Positions 58,278-64,000 of a stretch of 64,000 nt of DNA are shown one piece after another; positions within the stretch are counted from its first letter, which is position 1; every line of letters starts with the position of its first letter. Origin of the DNA: Bretschneidera sinensis (lineage: Eukaryota > Streptophyta > Magnoliopsida > Brassicales > Akaniaceae); contig CM043700.1 of assembly GCA_023935145.1 (NCBI GenBank), forward strand, positions 104,088,400 to 104,152,399. Direction: 5' to 3'. The notes below the pieces were generated by a model, which saw only the letters and a program-made list of their open reading frames with translations, was not told the origin of the DNA and searched no databases. A program made the translations under genes and the position numbers.

Positions 58278-59984
58278 AATGCCACCCAAAAACACCACCA
58301 AAAATACCGGTAAGGGAATCGCCGAAGTTGGTGCTGCACATGCGCGAACTAGCACTCATAGCTAGCAGTTTGCGTCGAGTTTCCTGATCGCATCTGAGCA
58401 CATGGCTCTAAGACACGACCCGTGTACCTTTCTAGAAGTGCATCATCCTCACCCAGGATCAGCGAAGACAGATCTCCCTGAAGATTTTGGGGGAGCTGCC
58501 TCGTTACATCCCGTCATTCCGATGATCCAAGTACAGTTCTTGAAACTCTCTTGTCTAGTGACAGATCTCGTCCTTTAAGTTTATGGAGGGGGCAGACAGC
58601 CCTTACCTCCATGCTTCCGCAATGCCTCTAGACAAACCAGCCATCCTGGTGATGGGCACTCCTCCAATAGTTGTTCTGCTGTAGAATCTTTACCGCCTCA
58701 CACCAGTAGATCTAGGGGAGGTTCTTCCTCTAGAAGTAATTTTGGCCTGGATAAACCAATCAAGAAAATAGAAGAGAGGATCAACGAAGCTCTCAAAGGC
58801 TAGAACCATAATGTCCTAGATGATCTCCGCATCCAGGATCAACCATTCACTCAAGAAGTTCTCGAAACTCCACTCCCACCAAATTTTCGGACACCACAAA
58901 TGAAACCATACGATGGCTTAACAAACCCCCTAGATCACTTGCAGCTCTATAAGACCACCATGATGCTACACTAACATTCTGATCCTATCTTGTGTCAAGC
59001 TTTCCCCTGACCTTTGAGAAGGCCATTAGTACATGGTATTCTTGGCTAAAGCTGGGAAGCATCGGCACTTTCAAGGAACTTAGCTATGCCTTTGCTTAGC
59101 ATTTCCTCAATAGTAAGGGACCCAAGAAGACCTCAGAAAGTCTTTTCAACATCATCCAATATCGGGGAAAGTAACTTTGAGCTTACATCTTGAGGTTCAA
59201 TGCAGCCGCATAGGAAATCCTAGACCTCGACCCTAAAGTACAAATGTTGGCGTTTTAGAACGAGCTTAGATATGGGATCATACGACTGCCCAAAAACATG
59301 AATGAAATCCTAGCTCGAGTTGAAAAGTACATGTTGTCTGAGGATGATCAAACTTTTCAAAAAGAAAGAGAATGGGAAACAGAGAAGAAGATGAAAGACA
59401 CCGGTGATCCTTGAGGTGGGGCAACCAAAAAACCAATCACGAGAAGAGATATAAAGCTACCAAAAGTTTCACGTCATTCAACGCATCCAGGACAAATATC
59501 CCGATGCAGGTTCAAGATAAAGCGATCCTTAAATAGCCTCCAAATGCACAACACCTTAGTGGAGATCAGAGCAAGTGGTGCCGATTCCACAGGAACCATA
59601 GGCATGACACTGAGGAGTATCACACTGTGAAGCAGCAGATTGAGGCCCTTATCAACTGAGGACACTTAAAGGAGTTTATTAGATAACAATGGGAAAAAGC
59701 ACCCGATCGGTCTAGAAGGAGTCCCAGACGTCCCTCTGGTAAAAAATGAGAACGTCAAGCTCTCTAGAGAAGTCTGCAACTGAACCAAGAAGGATCTGAC
59801 CAAGGGGGCCAAGATGTCACAATTACTAAGATTATTAAAACAATCTGTGGTGGACCAGTCGCCGGAGATAACTCTAGGAAGAACAAGAAGATATATACTA
59901 GGTCCGTGGCTTTCATCGGCAGATTTCATAAGCAAAGGAAGATGAACCAAACAGTCTCCTTTACGGATGATGATCTGGAAGGGG
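58278..59984 (+). pseudogene. Tat-lineage gag pseudogene
   Basis: It starts with ATGCCACCCAAAAACACC, like the Retand gag start. Similarity is clear in the capsid region (FRTPQMKPYDGLTNPLDHLQ, KGPKKTSESLFNIIQ, PKNMNEILARVEKYML) and at the knuckle CRFHRNHRHDTEEYH, where the last Cys is Tyr. Many TAG/TAA stops and several frame changes interrupt it. It ends inside the segment VSFTDDDLEG that corresponds to the region before the protease in the intact relative. Confidence 0.85.
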
Positions 59985-59985
59985 T

Positions 59986-61510
59986 GCTGTTTACGCCCAA
60001 AGAATAATGCGGTAGTTGTAGCACAGCTTTGGGGTGTCAATTCCACAGGGAGACAAATTAAAAGAATAGTAGAAAGAACAAAGAAAGAAAAATATTAAAT
60101 GATTTACTGGAGAACAAAGATTAATTTTAAATGTAAATTAAAGTAAAATTTGATAAACAGTAAATTGTCGGGAATCCCTTGCACAAATCTAGTATTTTAA
60201 TTATTCTTAATTCGTTAAATAACTCAATTGGAAACTCAATTCCAAAATTCCCAATCGCAAGATACAGATTTATAAGCCAAGATTAAACCAATTGCAACCC
60301 TTTGAAATATAATTCACCACTTTTGAAATATGTAAATTATTATCACTATTGAGAAAATCCAACGATGACAATATACTTGGGAAGTGATATTGCAGCATAG
60401 AACTAAATCAATATAGATAAATATTTAATCCCAACATAATCAAAGAGCTAAACAATTCAATAAAAAAAGCATGACTGCATCCATAAACAGAATAAACTCT
60501 ATGACTATTCGAAAAAGAAAAAATCACTAATAAATTACGAATAATAAAACAAAAGAGTTTTAATAATTAAAGATCAAATACATAAATTAAAAATAAACAA
60601 AAATACCGTCAACTGTGCAAGTTCGTCCCGAGCCCCAATTGAGAATTTAGTTACCCATAAATATAATGGACAACAAAAATCTCAAGGGAAAATTTGAACT
60701 TTTCGTGAGCATCCCCGCTTGATAGTGGAGATTCCCCAGAACTCTCCCAAAAGCCCTCTAGATTGCTCCGATTGGTAGCAAAGTCCTCCAAACTGCACAC
60801 TGTTTGTTAGCAAAGCCTTGGAGATTGTACCCCCCTTTGATGAAGTGAAATGAGGCTTTTATAGGGAAACTCTATGAGTGCAATGTGTTTCCAATCCGAT
60901 GTGGGATATGGGATATAGAAATGTGTTTCTAACCGATGTGGGATGTGGGATTTAAGCCCTCACATGCCCTTCAAAACTTCTGCCCACGCTAAAATCTCGC
61001 ACAACCTGACCTTTATTTATTAAAGCTGCCATAACTTTCTCTAGAAAAATCATATTTATGAGCCGTAACGTTCCCTAAAAAATAGACATCCAGATCTTTC
61101 CAAACATATATGGCTCATCTCCTGGTTCTTCCTGAATCATTACAGTTTAAATCCGCAAAAATCATTTCTGCCACGCTGAAATCATGCACAGCTTGACCTT
61201 TGTCTACTTAAACTGCCGTAACTTTCTCTAGAAAAATCATATTTATGAGCCGCAAAATTCCTCAGGAAATAGACATTTGGATCTTTCCAAGCATATATGG
61301 CTCATCTCCTGGTTCTTTCTGAATCAATACAGTTTAATCTTTAAAAATGACTGATCTGTATGGGCAATTCTGGCAATTTAGTGAAACTTCTTTCCAAGTG
61401 CTTGTATACCTATAAAACAACGAAAAAATAACTCAAAGTAACAAATTCCTAAGCTAACAAATGTAAATTAAAAGGGCCAAGATATGCAATATTTGACACT
61501 CATCAAATAC
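59986..61510. repeat. Unclassified repeat family, copy 2
   Basis: It starts TGTTTACGCCCAAAG..ATGCGGTAG, with GGGGTGTCAATTCCAC at about 60035-60050, paralleling 16727 onward. An AT-rich body follows, then a boundary zone near 61500 reading TTTGACACTCATCAAAT. It interrupts the Tat gag. No protein frame is supported. The TG start and body would fit an LTR, but no primer site or partner was identified. Confidence 0.55.
60965..61340. repeat. Two tandem copies of about 187 bp
   Basis: TAACTTTCTCTAGAAAAATC occurs at 61032 and 61219. Each copy continues through TATGAGCCG..ATATATGGCTCATCTCCTGG to a CAGTTTAA end. The pair forms the right-hand part of repeat copy 2. Confidence 0.8.
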
Positions 61511-62612
61511 CTCCAGACTTACATTTTGCTAGTCCCTCAGCAAATCAAAATAAAAAAAAAAACTAAATGAAAAACAAAGAACATAAAGATAAGTTCATCA
61601 TTCATGGTATCCTAAAATTTAAGCATCACACAAAACCATGATATTCATTCATGAGCAAGCTTCAAATGTAAAGCCATCTTCGCAATGAATAAGAATTTTA
61701 AAATTTAATTACTTACAAAAGGCAAGCTAAGGCATCACAAGTCTGATTCAGTGTAAAGTGAATTAGTATATAAAGATAAGGCTTTCAAATAACTTCAATG
61801 TGCAATGTTTCCATGTCTCAATATTTACATAATTTCTCATTAGAATGAACAACGATGACATAATTTTATTTGCTTATCTCTTTTATTATAAGGCTCTGCT
61901 ATGTTTAGTTCCCTTAAGCTTTCTAATTGACCCATATAGTGAGTATTGAGTCAATGACTCCCAAAACAGATGGTTTTAGGACATTAGGTGTAAAGATACC
62001 CGTAAGGACTTACTAACTCGAGTAAAAAATGCTATGAAACTAAATTGGCCTTAATACTACCAAGCAAAATTCTCACCTTTTGATGTGAACACTCACTGCT
62101 TACTGAGGTAAGAGGTCCAGTTACTCAGCGAAAATTTTCTCAATGATCATTATGAATAAAATTCTCACCTTTTGACTGAACACTCACTGCTTACTGAGGC
62201 AAGAGGTCCAATTACTCAGCGAAAATTTTATTAATGATCATCATGAGCATTTTTCTCTTTTTGTGCAAATTTTTTTCCTTCAAAGTGTTTATCTAACAAG
62301 TCATCCAGTTTCAGTTGAGTCATGGAAACATACACATTAAACTCACATGTCATACCTCACACTATTTTGTGCTAATGTGCTCGTGCCAGATTAGATCAAA
62401 CATGTGCATTCTCAAATGCCTAAAGTAAGTAACAAAATGTTAAAACTCTATCATCAAATCATGTGTTCAAGATTTTAAGCTCACCAATGACATCACATCA
62501 CAATATTCGTTTAGATCAACCAAAATTTTTTTAGAACAATATGAACATGCATTTATCTTTTCAATAGATCAACCAAAATTTTTTAGAACAATATGAACAT
62601 GCATTTATCTTT
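61511..62612. other. Non-coding region between repeat copy 2 and the viral sequence
   Basis: No gene is seen. It contains a 92-bp tandem pair at 62066-62250 (shared TTCTCACCTTTTG and CACTCACTGCTTACTGAGG) and a nearly exact 54-bp tandem pair at 62513-62619, which ends at the viral frame. Origin unknown. Confidence 0.5.
62066..62250. repeat. 92-bp tandem pair
   Basis: Both copies contain CACTCACTGCTTACTGAGG and TTACTCAGCGAAAATTTT. They differ by a few substitutions and a short indel. Confidence 0.85.
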
Positions 62613-62619
62613 TCAATAA
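62513..62619. repeat. 54-bp tandem pair
   Basis: AGATCAACCAAAATTTTTT..GAACATGCATTTATCTTTTCAAT is repeated immediately with one base difference in the T run. Confidence 0.9.
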
Positions 62620-63404
62620 ATAAAATAATTAAGTGATTCTTGGGTTTTTTCTGGGAAGATAATAGAATGGGATCCAAAGAAGGACCACCAATCAAAAAAC
62701 CATGTTGGAAATTCAAAACGGACTTTTTTGTCGAAGAAAATGAACCAGGAATGGGATTTTGGTTTTATGAAAAATATATTGAACCAGGCCATTTGGTAAT
62801 CATGATAAGTATAAGCAGGAGGTACAAAAGAAATGGAAAATGGTTTTGGTAAATAGTGATCAGGAATATGATCACGATTAATGACTCTTAGGATTTTGCA
62901 TTTGGAGTATACAATTCTGGAATGGTCTAAGGGATCATGAGTATGGGTGATCTCTACTGATTTAGAATCAATTAATATCAATTCATAAAACCTCTGAGTT
63001 TTATGAATATCCTCTGGAACATATTGAAAACATTTAGGGAAGATTTTGTTAGCATATAACCAATTTAAAATTTTGTTCTGGTCAATGTCATTAGAGGGAA
63101 TAGGGAGAGTGGTGCTTCGAATAAACTCTTGGTTAGGTTTCTCAAAGTATTGGGTAGGAGGGGTTTTTGGTTGAGATGGTTGGGATGATAATATTTGGGA
63201 GTAAGAAGGGTGTTGTGGTAATTCTGGAAAGGCTTGTAGATCTTCCAGTGGGGAAAATCTATTGGCTTTTTGTGGAGTAATGGAAGCTACAGGAGGTCTT
63301 GCATGCTTTCTGGGGGAAGTGTAATAATCTGAAATTTGTTGAGGTTGAGAAGGACTAGCCTTCTCTTTTCCCTTTTGTGATGTGGACATCTTCTTTTTTG
63401 TCAT
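62613..63404 (-). CDS. Endogenous caulimovirus-like downstream ORF, unknown function
   Basis: 263 codons, uninterrupted, in a different frame from the RT/RNase H reading frame and overlapping its last 50 nt. The N-terminal 110 residues are rich in Lys, Ser, Pro and Gln and probably disordered. The rest is aromatic-rich with many Phe, Trp and Tyr (for example WFNIFFIKPKSHSWFIFFDKK). No enzymatic motif is seen. An extra ORF after the polymerase is known in some endogenous Caulimoviridae, and position and overlap fit that, but I cannot name the genus or function. It is an old viral copy in a plant genome. Confidence 0.6.
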   Translation of the reverse strand: MTKKKMSTSQKGKEKASPSQPQQISDYYTSPRKHARPPVASITPQKANRFSPLEDLQAFPELPQHPSYSQILSSQPSQPKTPPTQYFEKPNQEFIRSTTLPIPSNDIDQNKILNWLYANKIFPKCFQYVPEDIHKTQRFYELILIDSKSVEITHTHDPLDHSRIVYSKCKILRVINRDHIPDHYLPKPFSISFVPPAYTYHDYQMAWFNIFFIKPKSHSWFIFFDKKVRFEFPTWFFDWWSFFGSHSIIFPEKTQESLNYFIY

Positions 63405-64000
63405 GTAAAAATTCCCGAGTAAGGAAGTCAGGAAGAGAATTATGCTCTCCTTTGATATATTCTATTTGGAAATCAAAGACACTCAATATTGCTTGCCATC
63501 TTGCAAAGATTTGTTTTGAAACAAGATTTTGAACATCTTTTTGTAAAACTTCTTTTGCTGATTTGCAATTTATGCGTAATAAAAACGATTTTCCGTATAA
63601 ATCATCTTGGAATTTAGATATGCATAAAACAATTGATAAAACTTCTTTTTTAATGGTTGAATAATTTTTTTGTGCTCCAAGCCATATACCAGAGTGATAA
63701 CGGACAACTTGTTCAACAGATTGACCTGGAAGGATCTGTTTTAATATACCACCGTATCTTGTGTTGGATGCATCAGTCTCAATAATAATTGAAGCTGAAG
63801 GAGACATGATACCTAGACATGGAAGATTAATGACTTTTGTCTTAATGAGTTTGACTACTTCTGTATGAAGAGAGGACCAAGGTTCTGGATTCTTACGAAG
63901 CCTTTTATATAAAGGTTCGCATAATTGTCTCATATGAGGAAAGAAATCTGAGATGTAATTAAGACATCCTAGAAATCTCTGTAATTGGGTTTTATCTTTG
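63355..64000 (-). CDS. Endogenous caulimovirus-like polyprotein, RT end and RNase H (partial)
   Basis: Open from the window's right edge to the stop at 63355, at least 214 codons, with no stop. The edge-proximal part is the connection region after RT (RFLGCLNYISDFFP type). The RNase H domain follows with IETDASNTRYGG (first Asp), KKEVLSIVLCISKF (Glu), and LRINCKSAKEVL, where the family has an Asp in the RTD position and this copy has Asn-Cys. The end has LPDFLTREFL, typical of Caulimoviridae. The start and the rest of the polyprotein lie beyond the window. Family placement rests on the RNase H motifs; a Ty3 origin is less likely. Confidence 0.75.
   Translation of the reverse strand, partial: KDKTQLQRFLGCLNYISDFFPHMRQLCEPLYKRLRKNPEPWSSLHTEVVKLIKTKVINLPCLGIMSPSASIIIETDASNTRYGGILKQILPGQSVEQVVRYHSGIWLGAQKNYSTIKKEVLSIVLCISKFQDDLYGKSFLLRINCKSAKEVLQKDVQNLVSKQIFARWQAILSVFDFQIEYIKGEHNSLPDFLTREFLHDKKEDVHITKGKREG

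Larger units (their letters stand above)
57391..59985 (+). mobile_element. Decayed Tat-lineage element: LTR, primer site and gag
   Basis: A candidate LTR (57391-58200, TGTCATGACC..CATCAACA) ends with the same ATCAACA as the Retand element. It is followed by GATTAGCGCCGTCCGTGGGA, the same primer site with TGG changed to TAG. Gag remains then run to about 59984, where an unrelated repeat takes over. Pol and the 3' LTR are absent. It is a distant relative of the intronic element, much more decayed. Confidence 0.75.

Overview
This is nuclear DNA from a flowering plant, most likely a eudicot. The genes have many short exons with GT..AG introns, the intergenic DNA is AT-rich, and most of the window is LTR retrotransposon in various states of decay. 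I cannot name the species from sequence alone.

Three host genes are complete. (1) Phosphopantothenate-cysteine ligase (coenzyme A synthesis), + strand, 24724-28441: 9 coding exons, 325 aa. (2) A J-domain (DnaJ/Hsp40-type) protein, - strand, 45967-30382: 5 exons, 272 aa. (3) A TGA-type bZIP transcription factor, - strand, 53108-48543: 8 coding exons, 361 aa. In all three the exon joins keep frame across every intron. Genes 1 and 2 converge; genes 2 and 3 run in tandem.

Layout: 0.98-5.2 kb holds two related gag-only LTR elements head to head. 5.7-6.5 kb is a copia RNase H fragment with an internal duplication. 6.5-9.5 kb is a probable Tat/Ogre-like LTR and leader. 9.5-14.1 kb is a complete but heavily mutated Ty1/copia element. 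14.3-15.7 kb is a 723-bp tandem duplication, followed by a minisatellite and an unclassified repeat. 17.7-22.7 kb is a 5'-truncated chromovirus (Del/Tekay type) with RT, integrase and chromodomain. 24-54 kb is the gene block. An 11.3-kb Tat/Retand-type element (32222-43548, TSD CATAC) sits in intron 3 of the J-protein gene. Besides gag and pol it carries a spliced antisense gene and a 12-copy 89/90-bp tandem array. 57.4-60.0 kb is a decayed relative of that element, with a Mutator-type foldback MITE in its LTR. 60.0-61.5 kb is a second copy of the unclassified repeat. The right edge (62613-64000, - strand) holds two open frames of an endogenous caulimovirus-like (Caulimoviridae) sequence.

The points most worth a second look are the antisense gene nested in the intronic Retand element (co-directional with the host J-protein gene), the hairpin-forming array beside it, the open viral frames at the right edge, the palindromic TGA-box upstream of the TGA gene, and the two-copy repeat family with a shared terminus.
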